Part shown: positions 16,938 to 25,385 of the stretch, piece by piece
Layout of the letters: the number at the start of each line of letters is the position of its first letter
How positions within the stretch are numbered: position 1 is the stretch's first letter
Source: a virus
IMG/VR virus record: IMGVR_UViG_3300010354_000073
Location: 1-64,000 of that record
DNA length: 64,000 nucleotides
Strand: one strand, 5' to 3'
Notes under the pieces: generated by a model
The model's database searches: none
What the model was told of the DNA's origin: nothing
What the model saw: the letters and a program-made list of their open reading frames with translations, nothing else
Made by a program: the position numbers and the translations under genes

Positions 16938-17627
16938 TCACCATACAAATCCGTCAATTTGAGGAGTTCTAGGATCGTCAGGGAAAGGAATCATGTGTAC
17001 TCCCCAACCAGCAAATTTTTCATATGTTTGCTCTAGTTTTTCAATATATTCTGGCATCTTTGCTTTAATTTCTTCTGGAAGATCTCCATTTTCTAGATCT
17101 TCTTTTGCTCCAGCAAGAATAGCATCTCTAACCATTACATGCTGCTCCATAGAAATCCATGGTTGCTTCCATGCATATGGCTTAACAAATTCACCTTTTT
17201 CTAGATCATACTTGAATGCTGTTGGCTCATAAGTATGATCTGGTGATGTTGGATCTGGACGCTCATATAATGTTACTCCATCAATTTTATACTCTTTTTG
17301 AGGATAACCAGCAGCTCTTGAAGTATCGATTGCGTGATATAGTGAAGCAATTAAAGCGTGTTCATCATTTGATCCTGGAGTTAGAAGAACCGCAGTACAA
17401 TCTAAACCAGCTCTTAATGCAGCACCTTTTTCTTCATCTTCGGATCCATCTGTAGGAATGAATGATTGGGAAAATAGAAGATTTCCTGTTGCATTTTCAA
17501 CAAAAACATAAAGTTTTTCAGGACCTTCATAAGTCCATTCCGCAGTTAATCCTAACTCAGATGTTTGTGCTAAGTAATCATCTGGTAAGGAATAAGTAAA
17601 CGTTTTTGAAATAGTTTTGATTGCCAT
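16938..17627 (-). CDS. conserved-looking hypothetical protein (229 aa)
   Basis: A soluble acidic protein with no recognised domain. The N-terminal half is beta-rich (KTFTYSLPDDYLAQ, LYVFVENATGNLLFSQ). Then comes HALIASLYHAIDTSRAAGYPQKEYKIDGVTLYERPDPTSPDHTYEP, which contains a proline-rich linker. The C-terminal part is helical (VRDAILAGAKEDLENGDLPEEIKAKMPEYIEKLEQTYEKF) and ends in WGVHMIPFPDDPRTPQIDGFVW. It has its own late promoter and terminator, so it is expressed as a single late gene. A chaperone or small structural role next to the adhesins is possible but unproven. Confidence 0.75.
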   Translation of the reverse strand: MAIKTISKTFTYSLPDDYLAQTSELGLTAEWTYEGPEKLYVFVENATGNLLFSQSFIPTDGSEDEEKGAALRAGLDCTAVLLTPGSNDEHALIASLYHAIDTSRAAGYPQKEYKIDGVTLYERPDPTSPDHTYEPTAFKYDLEKGEFVKPYAWKQPWISMEQHVMVRDAILAGAKEDLENGDLPEEIKAKMPEYIEKLEQTYEKFAGWGVHMIPFPDDPRTPQIDGFVW

Positions 17628-17655
17628 AATCCTTTTTACGTGTCCTTTATACGAT

Positions 17656-17663
17656 TATTTATA
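17656..17663 (-). promoter_or_regulatory. late promoter (TATAAATA)
   Basis: An exact minus-strand TATAAATA about 29 bases before the 229-residue gene, within the short gap behind the first adhesin-like gene. AAGGA precedes the start codon. Confidence 0.72.
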
Positions 17664-17664
17664 A

Positions 17665-18555
17665 TTACTTGTAACTAATACGGATCAGTCCTGGAGTTCC
17701 TTGTTGACCATAGCAACAACCACCACAGGTCCATCCAGTCGCTCCTCCAACGCCAGGAACATAATTATGCTCACTGAAACCACCACCCCAAGGAAGTTGT
17801 GTCAATGCGTTGTGTAGAAGGCAATAACCACAACCACTATTTTCACATTGAGTTGCTGGTAACCATCCTCCTTTACCATTTACAAGACCGCCTGGATATG
17901 GGAACCATTGCTTATTCCAGCAGTGATTATCATAGCACCACATAAATGCTGCACCAGGATTTCCAACAGCGCCAGTATCTGCCCCATAAAATAGAGCGCA
18001 AGGACCACCAAGGCACCCAGTTCTTGCTCCACCATCCTGAGTTAAGACATACCATGTGCAGCAGCACATAAAGCAGCAAGAACAACCACCATGACCACCA
18101 GTTGCACAATAATTACTTAAACCATATCCTGTGATAAAAGTTTTTCCTCCTGGTTGACCGCAAGCATTACCATCTCTCCCTTGTCCTGGTTGACCAATCT
18201 CCATTGCGTAGGTGCAACCAGCAATACTAGATCCTTGAACTCTTTTATAAGCATATGCCCCAGAACCACCTGGAACACCTCTCGAACAACAGCAACTAGA
18301 ACCACCACCACCACCAGCACCCCAAATTTCGAAAATAACATCAGTTACTCCAGTTGGAACTGTCCAAGAAGGATAATCATAATAGTTATAATCAGTTGTC
18401 CAACCTTGACAAGTTGCACCACAGAAAGCTGGGATGTATTGAACTCTATAACCAGTAGATGGAAATGGAGGTAATTTTGTTGTTGTGTTTGGTTGAGCAG
18501 CAGCTGCAATTGAACTTTCAGATACTATATCTAGTAGTGTTCTTAAACTAGCCAT
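17665..18555 (-). CDS. glycine- and cysteine-rich tail-tip/adhesin-like protein A
   Basis: A 296-residue protein with about 24 cysteines (8 per cent). Residues 1-27 are a short amphipathic leader (MASLRTLLDIVSESS). Near residue 62 begins the phage glycine-rich tail domain pattern: W-T-V-P-x-G-V-T-x-V-x-F-E-I-W-G-A-G-G-G-G-G, then SCCC, then GVPGGSGAYAYKRV. Several Cys clusters follow (GGCSCCFMCCC near residue 160) before the closing GGCCYGQQGTPGLIRISYK. The architecture fits receptor-binding tips with polyglycine loops, as in the gp38 adhesins of T-even phages. There is no signal peptide. It is the last of three tandem paralogues. AAGGAAG precedes the start. Confidence 0.75.
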   Translation of the reverse strand: MASLRTLLDIVSESSIAAAAQPNTTTKLPPFPSTGYRVQYIPAFCGATCQGWTTDYNYYDYPSWTVPTGVTDVIFEIWGAGGGGGSSCCCSRGVPGGSGAYAYKRVQGSSIAGCTYAMEIGQPGQGRDGNACGQPGGKTFITGYGLSNYCATGGHGGCSCCFMCCCTWYVLTQDGGARTGCLGGPCALFYGADTGAVGNPGAAFMWCYDNHCWNKQWFPYPGGLVNGKGGWLPATQCENSGCGYCLLHNALTQLPWGGGFSEHNYVPGVGGATGWTCGGCCYGQQGTPGLIRISYK

Positions 18556-18580
18556 TTTTACTTCCTTTATTGGTAATTAT

Positions 18581-19507
18581 TTAGTTACAGAAATGATATG
18601 CACAGTTAGCGTTCACACCAACCCAACAAGAACAATATGTAATTCTAATTAAACCTCCGCCACCTCTCCAACCATAACAGCAACCACCACCACAACTAGT
18701 AGCAGATGGGGATCCAACTCCAGGTAATGTATTATTACAGTTTGCGTTGAATGCCCATGGCGTAGTTCCCATACAATATGTCCAATCATTAATACAAGCA
18801 TTACCTGAAGTATTAGACATAATATGACCGCCAAGATCGTCAATTAATTTTGCTGGATAAGCTAATCCTATTTTGGCATAGCAATTATTTGCACTATTAT
18901 AAGTTCTAAAGAATCCTGGTCTTCCTGGAATCATACAATCTCCGCCATATGCACAAGCACAACTAGTAACAGGATCATAACCACCACAACCAGTCCAATA
19001 AACTCTATCCAAACATCTAAAATCAGAAGACCAGAAAGCATAACAGCATGTCTTTCCTGGCAATCCTCCTTCTGCACACAAGTTAGATAAGTTGCAACCA
19101 GTAATCCACGACTTACAACCTTGAATTCCTACACAACAAGCAGAACAGCAAGTTGGTGGCGCTACGTATAAAGAATAACACCAACCACCTTGAATTTGAG
19201 CTCCTGTTAAAGTTTTTCTAACATATGCTCCAGATCCTCCTGGCATTCCTTGTTGGCAGCAGCAAGCACCAGCACCAGACCCGCCGCCGCCCCACATCTC
19301 AAATGTAATTTGAGTTGTTCCACATGGAACACACCAGTTAAGTAAGCAGTAAGAGTGATAAGAAGTATCGCAGTTTTCTAAATTGCAATAGGGGGCAAAA
19401 ACAAACTGTTTGCCATCTCTTACCTTGTTAAAAGCACCAACGCTTCCGTTAGTAGCTGCAACAGTGGATGCAAATTCTTTGTTTAATAATTGTCTTAAAT
19501 TGGCCAT
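18581..19507 (-). CDS. glycine- and cysteine-rich tail-tip/adhesin-like protein B
   Basis: A 308-residue paralogue with about 34 cysteines (11 per cent). Same plan as its neighbours: a leader MANLRQLLNKEFASTVAATNG, then WCVPCGTTQITFEMWGGGGSGAGACCC, then GMPGGSGAYVRKTL, many CC and CxC pairs in the middle, then TSCGGGCCYGWRGGGGLIRITY. Unlike copy A it carries an extra Cys-rich tail (CSCWVGVNANCAYHFCN) after the last beta strand. The ring of paired cysteines suggests metal binding or disulfides formed outside the cell. AAGGGGG lies just before the start. Confidence 0.75.
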   Translation of the reverse strand: MANLRQLLNKEFASTVAATNGSVGAFNKVRDGKQFVFAPYCNLENCDTSYHSYCLLNWCVPCGTTQITFEMWGGGGSGAGACCCQQGMPGGSGAYVRKTLTGAQIQGGWCYSLYVAPPTCCSACCVGIQGCKSWITGCNLSNLCAEGGLPGKTCCYAFWSSDFRCLDRVYWTGCGGYDPVTSCACAYGGDCMIPGRPGFFRTYNSANNCYAKIGLAYPAKLIDDLGGHIMSNTSGNACINDWTYCMGTTPWAFNANCNNTLPGVGSPSATSCGGGCCYGWRGGGGLIRITYCSCWVGVNANCAYHFCN

Positions 19508-19523
19508 TTTTTATGTTTCCCCC

Positions 19524-20453
19524 TTATGATTTACAATATAATGTAATCTTAACAAGACCATATGCGCCCTCACTACCACAGCAGCAACCACCACCGTAAG
19601 TGTCGGAACCCATCGCTCCCATGCCAGGAGGACCATTTCTGAAGCAATCTCCACTTAATCCGCCATTATTTCCTGTCAACCATAAAGTAGATCTTCTACC
19701 ACAATCAGCCATTTCTGGATAACGGACAGTTGCAAATGTTCCCATTTTTGCATCTAATCCTGGAGCAAAAGGAGCAAATCTCTTCATCCAGCACCAGTTG
19801 CCACAATCTTGACAATCTGATTGGTTGTAACCACCTACTGCACCCCAGTAATCTTTTCCTCTAAGATTACAGCAAGAACGACAAGTTAAATCACAAGAAT
19901 ACTTATCTGTTTGCCATCTATTCCATGGTTCTCCAGTCATCCAGTTCAATCTAGTTGTACATGCACCAGCATAGTAAGCATGACCAAAACAACATGAATA
20001 ACCGTGACATCCACCGCAAGCACAGAAGTTATCTAATCCAGGACCAACGACAAAAGATTTACAACCATCGTATCCACCGCCGCCTGGATTTCTACATGTA
20101 CCAGATCCAGCGCAAATATCATAGCAGCAGCAATCCAATTGATTGACTCCTTGAACTGCTGCACAAACTGTACATTTTTGATATTGTCCAGAATATGCTG
20201 GCCAACTAGTCATACAACAGCAAGAACCACCGCCGCCTCCGCCGCCGCCCCAAATTTCGAACTGTATTTTACAGATACATCTGGGTGGTACGCACCAAGT
20301 AAACCACTGTCTGTTATAACTGTGGGTATCACTATATTCCCAACAATGAGCACCTCTAAAATAAATTTCGTGAGAATTGCCAGGACCATAATAAGTGGCG
20401 ACAGGTAATAGAGATGTTGATGCTGTATCTAAAAGATTTCTTAAACTGGACAT
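19524..20453 (-). CDS. glycine- and cysteine-rich tail-tip/adhesin-like protein C
   Basis: A 309-residue paralogue with about 34 cysteines (11 per cent), first of the three in transcription order. Leader MSSLRNLLDTASTSLLP, then WCVPPRCICKIQFEIWGGGGGGGGSCCC (about residues 53-78), dense Cys pairs (CCCYDIC, FCACGGC, LTCRSCC, CQDCGNWC), and the terminal GGGCCCGSEGAYGLVKITLYCKS. The leader and the final glycine-rich beta strand are shared with A and B, while the middle differs strongly, as expected for diversifying receptor-binding proteins. No late promoter of the usual form is obvious directly upstream. Confidence 0.75.
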   Translation of the reverse strand: MSSLRNLLDTASTSLLPVATYYGPGNSHEIYFRGAHCWEYSDTHSYNRQWFTWCVPPRCICKIQFEIWGGGGGGGGSCCCMTSWPAYSGQYQKCTVCAAVQGVNQLDCCCYDICAGSGTCRNPGGGGYDGCKSFVVGPGLDNFCACGGCHGYSCCFGHAYYAGACTTRLNWMTGEPWNRWQTDKYSCDLTCRSCCNLRGKDYWGAVGGYNQSDCQDCGNWCWMKRFAPFAPGLDAKMGTFATVRYPEMADCGRRSTLWLTGNNGGLSGDCFRNGPPGMGAMGSDTYGGGCCCGSEGAYGLVKITLYCKS

Positions 20454-20468
20454 CTGAATATACCTATA

Positions 20469-20792
20469 TTAGTTAGTAATGATTGACCATCCGTAAGCAG
20501 AACCAGTATAGATTAATCCAAGTGATGCATTTTTAATATCAAAATCTAGATCTTCTGCTAAGTTAGCAATCTTATTTCCATTTCTTAAAATTACCGCTTT
20601 ATTAGTTCCACAGTTTCCAGCTGCATCAATAAAATTGATACGATCTCCAATAAGAGGGTTTGCTGGAAGAGTAATATTAAAAGTTGCAGCTGTTGTATCA
20701 ATTAACAAAATCTGACTAGCTAAAGCTGAGTAGTTTGAAGTTACTGCTACTGATACTCTTGTTTCAGATATTGCTGAAAGTGAACGTCCCAT
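20469..20792 (-). CDS. small virion-associated protein (107 aa)
   Basis: A compact all-beta protein: SETRVSVAVTSNYSALASQILLIDTTAATFNITLPANPLIGDRINFIDAAG, then NKAVILRNGNKI and a closing LGLIYTGSAYGWSII. This pattern (a 'missing value' strand, T-x-x-F-x-I-T-L-P, G-D-x-I-x-F-x-D) matches the C-terminal domain that caps many phage fibre proteins; the same pattern appears inside the 152-residue protein at 24894-25352. It is probably a fibre tip or attachment domain encoded as a separate gene. AAGGAG lies before the start, with a GATAAATA late-type promoter upstream. Confidence 0.7.
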   Translation of the reverse strand: MGRSLSAISETRVSVAVTSNYSALASQILLIDTTAATFNITLPANPLIGDRINFIDAAGNCGTNKAVILRNGNKIANLAEDLDFDIKNASLGLIYTGSAYGWSIITN

Positions 20793-20815
20793 TGTACTTT
20801 AATCTCCTTTATTAG

Positions 20816-20823
20816 TATTTATC
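20816..20823 (-). promoter_or_regulatory. late-type promoter variant (GATAAATA)
   Basis: Minus-strand GATAAATA lies 24 bases before the 107-residue gene at 20469-20792 and overlaps the stop codon of the preceding gene. It differs by one base from the T4 late core. Confidence 0.5.
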
Positions 20824-21145
20824 AAAGAGCAGATTCTTCTACACCATAAACAGAGATACTTACTCCAGCAGTATCTGCCCAAGCAACAATTCTCTTCGCT
20901 GCCTGCAATGCGACACCAGTTCTTTCTAGAACTCCGTAACCAGCAATTTGAGCATTATATTCAATATACTCTGCTGCAGTTGGGGTAGCAGCGGCAGCAA
21001 GAGCAACTCTTACGTTAACTGCAGTTGCATTAGTATTAACAACGTTGAAGTTTACATATGCTGTAACATCAGCAGGAACTGTATAAATTGTTGTTAATGT
21101 GTTAGCAGTTAATGAGGTTTGTGTCCCCAAAATTCCAGAAGCCAT
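20822..21145 (-). CDS. small virion protein sharing the fibre N-terminal domain (107 aa)
   Basis: A single-domain beta protein: GTQTSLTANTLTTIYTVPADVTAYVNFNVVNTNATAVNVRVALA, then AEYIEYNAQIAGYGVLERTGVAL and RIVAWADTAGVSISVYGVEES. It is about the same length as, and follows the same strand order as, the duplicated domain in residues 1-215 of the fibre gene at 8612-9748 (VPAN..., NP/N-A-x-x-[VI]-R-[IV], Y-x-E-Y, SxxVYG). It is probably a virion decoration or fibre adaptor. AAGGAG lies eight bases before the ATG and an exact late promoter at 21181-21188. Confidence 0.72.
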   Translation of the reverse strand: MASGILGTQTSLTANTLTTIYTVPADVTAYVNFNVVNTNATAVNVRVALAAAATPTAAEYIEYNAQIAGYGVLERTGVALQAAKRIVAWADTAGVSISVYGVEESAL

Positions 21146-21180
21146 TTAATATTCTCCTTAATAATCCGATTGTTTATTAG

Positions 21181-21188
21181 TATTTATA
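21181..21188 (-). promoter_or_regulatory. late promoter (TATAAATA)
   Basis: Exact minus-strand TATAAATA, 36 bases before the 107-residue virion gene at 20822-21145, immediately after the hairpin at 21194-21212. Confidence 0.75.
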
Positions 21189-21193
21189 ACTAA

Positions 21194-21212
21194 GGGGAGT
21201 TAAATACTCCCC
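21194..21212 (-). terminator. hairpin at the end of the 1088-aa fibre gene
   Basis: GGGGAGT, a five-base loop and ACTCCCC form a perfect 7-bp stem right after the stop codon of the large gene. There is no U-run; the next element is a late promoter. It may act as an mRNA 3'-end stabiliser rather than a true terminator. Confidence 0.55.
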
Positions 21213-21219
21213 CATTTGA

Positions 21220-24200
21220 TCAAGCTCCGCCAGCCCAGAAGGTAAATCCTTTTGTTTTGGTTTTCTTGTCCACGTATGATTTAACAGCTCTTTGTGTAGG
21301 AACTTTAGAATTGCTATTAGCAGATAAAGTTACATCAGCAGAGAATTCACTAATGCTTTCACCTAACTGAGCTCCGATAGAACCGAGACGTAGGGATGAT
21401 AGACCAGACAAGTCGAACGAAGATGCATTCAAAGTAGTGCTACCAGTTGCCTGGTTTACTTTGAAATAACGTCCAACAGTAAAGTTACCATCTTGATCCG
21501 TTGAAACGAAGAACACACGACCTGGGAATGCCTCTGTAACTTCATTTCCTGGAGCTGGTGCTGATAATGGAGAATTCGGGAAGTTAGTTGTTACTTTTCC
21601 ACCAGTTCCAATATTCAAGAAGTCATGACCAGTCAATCTTACTTGAGAATATAGATATCTAATCTTAAATCCTTGTTGATCGTAAGATGGGGTTGGTTTA
21701 GTTTGAGCAAGAACAATCAATGTTGTTCCAGTTGTATCAGTAGCAACATTCGTTACTTGCATGAATTCATTATCTAGTTTTACATAATCATTGACTAGAA
21801 CCCCAGTAGAAGATAATACTCTAATAGTTCCATCGGAAGATAACATATCACGAAGAGTTGTTGTTTGTGCAGGAACTTTAATTTGAATTGCTCTTACAGT
21901 AACTGAAGATGAATGAGTAGCAGCAGTTGTTCCTTCTTGACCACGAGTTACAGTAATTGAAGTTGCGGTTGGGAATGCAACTACGCCCATCATTTCATTA
22001 TTAATAATAATATAACCACCAATAGTGATACCAGTAATTGAAGTTACATAAATTGTTGAATCTGAAGTTGAACTAATAGGTGCAGTTAATGTTGTTGAAG
22101 TTCCTGTTTGATATCTAATTAAAGTTGATAGTCCATTATGTGCAGCAGCAGCAGAACCAAGTAATCCTCTAGTTACAGATAAAGTTCCTCTTCCTGATGG
22201 TGCGGAGTAAGAAGAATTAGCAACAACATAAGTAAATGGATCTTCTCCTGCTCCACCAGGACCAGTAATAAACTCAATTGATCCACCTGGCTTTGGAGCT
22301 GCAGATAGACCACTTAATGCAAAAGTATATCCTGATGTACCTTGATTTGCTGAACTATTATTAACTAAAGTGGCGGTTGCTCCTGTTTCTTGACCAATAA
22401 TACCTTCATTTTGAGCAAACGTTCCTTTCAAAGGTCTATAAAGAAGTTTTTGAACACTGGATTGCCAAGAAATAATTTCACCAATTGCTCCAGAAGTTAG
22501 ACCAGTGATTCTCTCACCACTGTTGAAACTTCCAACTAAAGAAACTGTAGTGTAATTTAATTCTTTACCATCAATATTTCCATTAAGTGTTGCCTCATCT
22601 GTGTTATATCCAGAAGAAACAATAGCATAATTACCCCACGAAGAGTTACCAGCAAGGGATCTAATGTTTCCACCACGAGTTGCTGCATAAGAAATATGAG
22701 CATAATAAGTAAAGCAAGAAACAATTTCCGAATTACCATTATTAGTGATCCAGAATCCTACTCCACCCTGCTCGTGAATCTGAGTGAACGAGTCAAATAG
22801 CATGGATTTGTTGGATGGTGTTGCTGTGCCCTCCCACTTAGAATGTACATTTCCATCAACAATTGCTCCGACACCAGTGTTAGAAAAAGCAGAACATTGT
22901 GAAATATATGGAGATTTAGTTGTTGGAGAATTCGGATTTAATCTTAAAAATACTCCTTTAACGGTCGCTGTATTCATATCTTTTGGATCTGATACAGAAG
23001 GTACAAATCCATTCATACCATCCATCACAAGGTCTTTGAGCATTGTTTTGTTGCTCATGAAGAACATGGTGGAATTTTCATTAGTAATTGCATCAACAGC
23101 AGTGATTGCAATATCAGTGATGCCAGCTTCAAATGTATCAGAAGTTGTCCATGCTCCACCAGTTAATGGTTTGATTATAATTACTGATCCTCCTGATTGA
23201 ACATCAAGAATCATACCTGTTTTTGGTGCTCCACCACCAGCCTGAACAGTTGCTCCGAGAACTCTATACTGGGGTAAAGGAACAGTTGCTAAAGTAAGTT
23301 TTACGGTAGAACTATTTCCAACAGCTGGTTTAATAACAGAAGTTCTTAAGTTATCGCCAACAATTGCTACTTGCTCTGGAACAATAATAGGAAGTGTTTC
23401 GTAATAAGTTCCTGCTTTTACATAAATTGTTGCTGGACCTGTAATGTTGTCGCAAGCATGACGTAAAGAAGCAAATGCATTTGTTATATTTTCTCCATCA
23501 TTTAAATTATTACCATTTACTGTGACGTAATAAACAGGATCAGTTTTATTATTTTCTTTCCATTCTGGATATCCAGTTGATCCAACAGTTAATACTTGAC
23601 CTTGTTGACCAATTGGCAATCTTGCAGGACCAGATCCAGCTTGATAAACAGTATCACCAGAAGTCGTTAATACGTTTGTTTGTGCTCCTTGAGCAAGGGA
23701 ATTCCAATATGTTCCTGTAGCATCAGTTTCTGGAGTGTTATTAGTAGAAGTAGCAACACAAATATAACTATTGCTATTTCTTGATACAGCGTCTCCTGGT
23801 TGATAAGTTGTAACGGTAGTCCAAGTTCCTTTCCAGGTAAATCCTCCAACAACAAAACTCCACTCTGTTGGGTTTGCTGATGGGATTTTATTACTGTTAG
23901 TAACTTTTGCTACGTAAGAGTTACCACCAAGTAATACAACATCTCCAGGCTTAAACGTTGCAGAATCATTCCAAGTGCCAACAACTTTGAAACCAGTTGT
24001 TAAAATTTCCCAATCAGAATCTAAAAAGAGGTTTGGCGCTTTGTTTACGTTAATTGTCTTTGCAACATAGCTGTAACCACCATGAGTTACGATATCGCCA
24101 GGTTGGAATTGATCGGTATTATTCCATGTATCTTCAAATCTTAACCCATCTAGATACGCTGAAAAATTAGGTTCTACAAAACTAGCGCCAGATGTATGCG

Positions 24201-24486
24201 GAACAATGGTTCTGTAAAGAACATTACCGTACTTTACAATATCATTTAATTTGTAGAAAGTGGATGCCGCCCAATTTCCTTTATTGAAAATACCTTCTGT
24301 ATGAAGTTGCCATCTACCATTATCGGTAGAATACCAGAAAGATTGGTTGGACGCTGATGTGTGATTTGAAACACATACGTAAGTGTTGGCGCCAAATTTT
24401 ACAATGTCATCAATAACATATGCAGTATTGACTGTCCAATCACCTCTCCAATTAAATTTTAATCTACCTAATCTGAAATCTGCCAT
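21220..24486 (-). CDS. large fibre-like protein with carbohydrate-binding-type repeats
   Basis: A 1088-residue protein. Residues about 10-270 hold five tandem copies of a short unit W-x-x-x-x-x-Y-x-x-[GN]-D-x-V-x-x-x-x-x-x-Y, resembling chitin/cellulose-binding (CBM5/12-like) modules of glycan-binding proteins. From about residue 315 a beta-helix-type segment follows (YYVTVNGNNLNDGENITNAF, then ATIYVKAGTYYE and VAIVGDNLRTSVI), similar to pectate-lyase-like folds. Several FLxNxG-type beta modules come next. The C-terminus VPTQRAVKSYVDKKTKTKGFTFWAGGA is the phage fibre cap motif. It is inferred to be a glycan-binding fibre or spike. AAGGAA precedes the start. Confidence 0.75.
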   Translation of the reverse strand: MADFRLGRLKFNWRGDWTVNTAYVIDDIVKFGANTYVCVSNHTSASNQSFWYSTDNGRWQLHTEGIFNKGNWAASTFYKLNDIVKYGNVLYRTIVPHTSGASFVEPNFSAYLDGLRFEDTWNNTDQFQPGDIVTHGGYSYVAKTINVNKAPNLFLDSDWEILTTGFKVVGTWNDSATFKPGDVVLLGGNSYVAKVTNSNKIPSANPTEWSFVVGGFTWKGTWTTVTTYQPGDAVSRNSNSYICVATSTNNTPETDATGTYWNSLAQGAQTNVLTTSGDTVYQAGSGPARLPIGQQGQVLTVGSTGYPEWKENNKTDPVYYVTVNGNNLNDGENITNAFASLRHACDNITGPATIYVKAGTYYETLPIIVPEQVAIVGDNLRTSVIKPAVGNSSTVKLTLATVPLPQYRVLGATVQAGGGAPKTGMILDVQSGGSVIIIKPLTGGAWTTSDTFEAGITDIAITAVDAITNENSTMFFMSNKTMLKDLVMDGMNGFVPSVSDPKDMNTATVKGVFLRLNPNSPTTKSPYISQCSAFSNTGVGAIVDGNVHSKWEGTATPSNKSMLFDSFTQIHEQGGVGFWITNNGNSEIVSCFTYYAHISYAATRGGNIRSLAGNSSWGNYAIVSSGYNTDEATLNGNIDGKELNYTTVSLVGSFNSGERITGLTSGAIGEIISWQSSVQKLLYRPLKGTFAQNEGIIGQETGATATLVNNSSANQGTSGYTFALSGLSAAPKPGGSIEFITGPGGAGEDPFTYVVANSSYSAPSGRGTLSVTRGLLGSAAAAHNGLSTLIRYQTGTSTTLTAPISSTSDSTIYVTSITGITIGGYIIINNEMMGVVAFPTATSITVTRGQEGTTAATHSSSVTVRAIQIKVPAQTTTLRDMLSSDGTIRVLSSTGVLVNDYVKLDNEFMQVTNVATDTTGTTLIVLAQTKPTPSYDQQGFKIRYLYSQVRLTGHDFLNIGTGGKVTTNFPNSPLSAPAPGNEVTEAFPGRVFFVSTDQDGNFTVGRYFKVNQATGSTTLNASSFDLSGLSSLRLGSIGAQLGESISEFSADVTLSANSNSKVPTQRAVKSYVDKKTKTKGFTFWAGGA

Positions 24487-24498
24487 TTTCGTTCCTTA

Positions 24499-24897
24499 TT
24501 ATTTGGGGCCTTCTGTGGTGTGATTATATGCTTCGTTGAAGCGAATAACAAAATAACCATCACTATCAATAAAATATGTCACTTTACGACTATCAAACCT
24601 GTACTGTTGATATTTATCTTGTGGATGATTGTAATATGATTTATCCTCTGTAGTTTCTTCTACATAGTCGTAGACACCAGTTGCTATATCTAGATAAGGA
24701 GTTCCATCCAATCTATAAAAATCGGCAACTTCACTATCAATACTTCTAATTTTAGTGTAAACCAACATGCCATCAGCGTCTCTACGCAAGGCATGAATAG
24801 TAAAATCATTACCTAGAGTATAATTATTAGATCCAAACCCAGAGGAATTAGATCCACCAGATGAAGATCTGTAACTATCGCTGATATACATTGTCAT
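24499..24897 (-). CDS. small virion-like protein (132 aa)
   Basis: A tyrosine-rich protein with a glycine/serine-rich N-terminus (MTMYISDSYRSSSGGSNSSGFGSNNYTLG, residues 1-29) followed by a beta-rich body: FTIHALRRDADGMLVYTKIRS, ADFYRLDGTPYLD and VTYFIDSDGYFVIRFNEAYN. There is no named family I can recognise. It overlaps the upstream 152-residue fibre-type gene by 4 bases (ATGA) and is followed after 12 bases by the large fibre gene, so it is probably a fibre component or assembly factor. Confidence 0.7.
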   Translation of the reverse strand: MTMYISDSYRSSSGGSNSSGFGSNNYTLGNDFTIHALRRDADGMLVYTKIRSIDSEVADFYRLDGTPYLDIATGVYDYVEETTEDKSYYNHPQDKYQQYRFDSRKVTYFIDSDGYFVIRFNEAYNHTTEGPK

Positions 24898-25352
24898 ACG
24901 ATTACCCTCCAGTAAGTGCCGTCCCAGATTAATTGAACTCTTGCTCCTTTCAGATCAAATACTAATGGTGAATCGACGACTTCAAAAGTATTTTGAAACT
25001 GTCTATTAATAGGATCAATGATCGTAACATTATTTATATCCCATGTAAAAGAAACATCAACAAATTCCATACTGTCTCCAGCTTTTGGAACAAGTTGATT
25101 GTTATACAAAGGTAATGTCAAAGTTAATGGACCACCAGAAGTATCAACCAAATATCTCAAACTGGTTCCTAATACTTGTGATGTATTAATGTACTCCCAT
25201 CTAGCTCTATAAACATCAAAACCTCCAGTAGTTTGACCGTCATGAATGACAGCCATATTCTTGTCAGTATCAATTGTAAGTTCACCTTCCGCTCCAGTAA
25301 ATAGAGCGTGCTCGGCGGTAGTACCCCTTCTAAATTGTACCTGGGTGGTCAT
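24894..25352 (-). CDS. tail-fibre N-terminal-domain protein (152 aa)
   Basis: Starts with VQFRRGTTAEHALFTGAEGELTIDTDKN, then MAVIHDGQTTGG: the widespread phage fibre N-terminal motif in which RRGT, F-x-G-A-x-G-E-x-T-x-D-x-x-K and V-x-H-D-G are conserved. The second half (RYLVDTSGGPLTLTLP, GDSMEFVDVSFTW, VQLIWDGTYWRVI) is the fibre-cap beta pattern also seen at 20469-20792. It therefore looks like a minimal fibre: baseplate-binding head plus tip. Late promoter at 25375-25382. Confidence 0.78.
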   Translation of the reverse strand: MTTQVQFRRGTTAEHALFTGAEGELTIDTDKNMAVIHDGQTTGGFDVYRARWEYINTSQVLGTSLRYLVDTSGGPLTLTLPLYNNQLVPKAGDSMEFVDVSFTWDINNVTIIDPINRQFQNTFEVVDSPLVFDLKGARVQLIWDGTYWRVIV

Positions 25353-25374
25353 TATTTCTATAAGATACCAAAAA

Positions 25375-25382
25375 TATTTATA
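25375..25382 (-). promoter_or_regulatory. late promoter (TATAAATA)
   Basis: Exact minus-strand TATAAATA, 23 bases before the 152-residue fibre gene. It sits in the short gap behind the 1664-residue repeat protein. Confidence 0.72.
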
Positions 25383-25385
25383 ATA

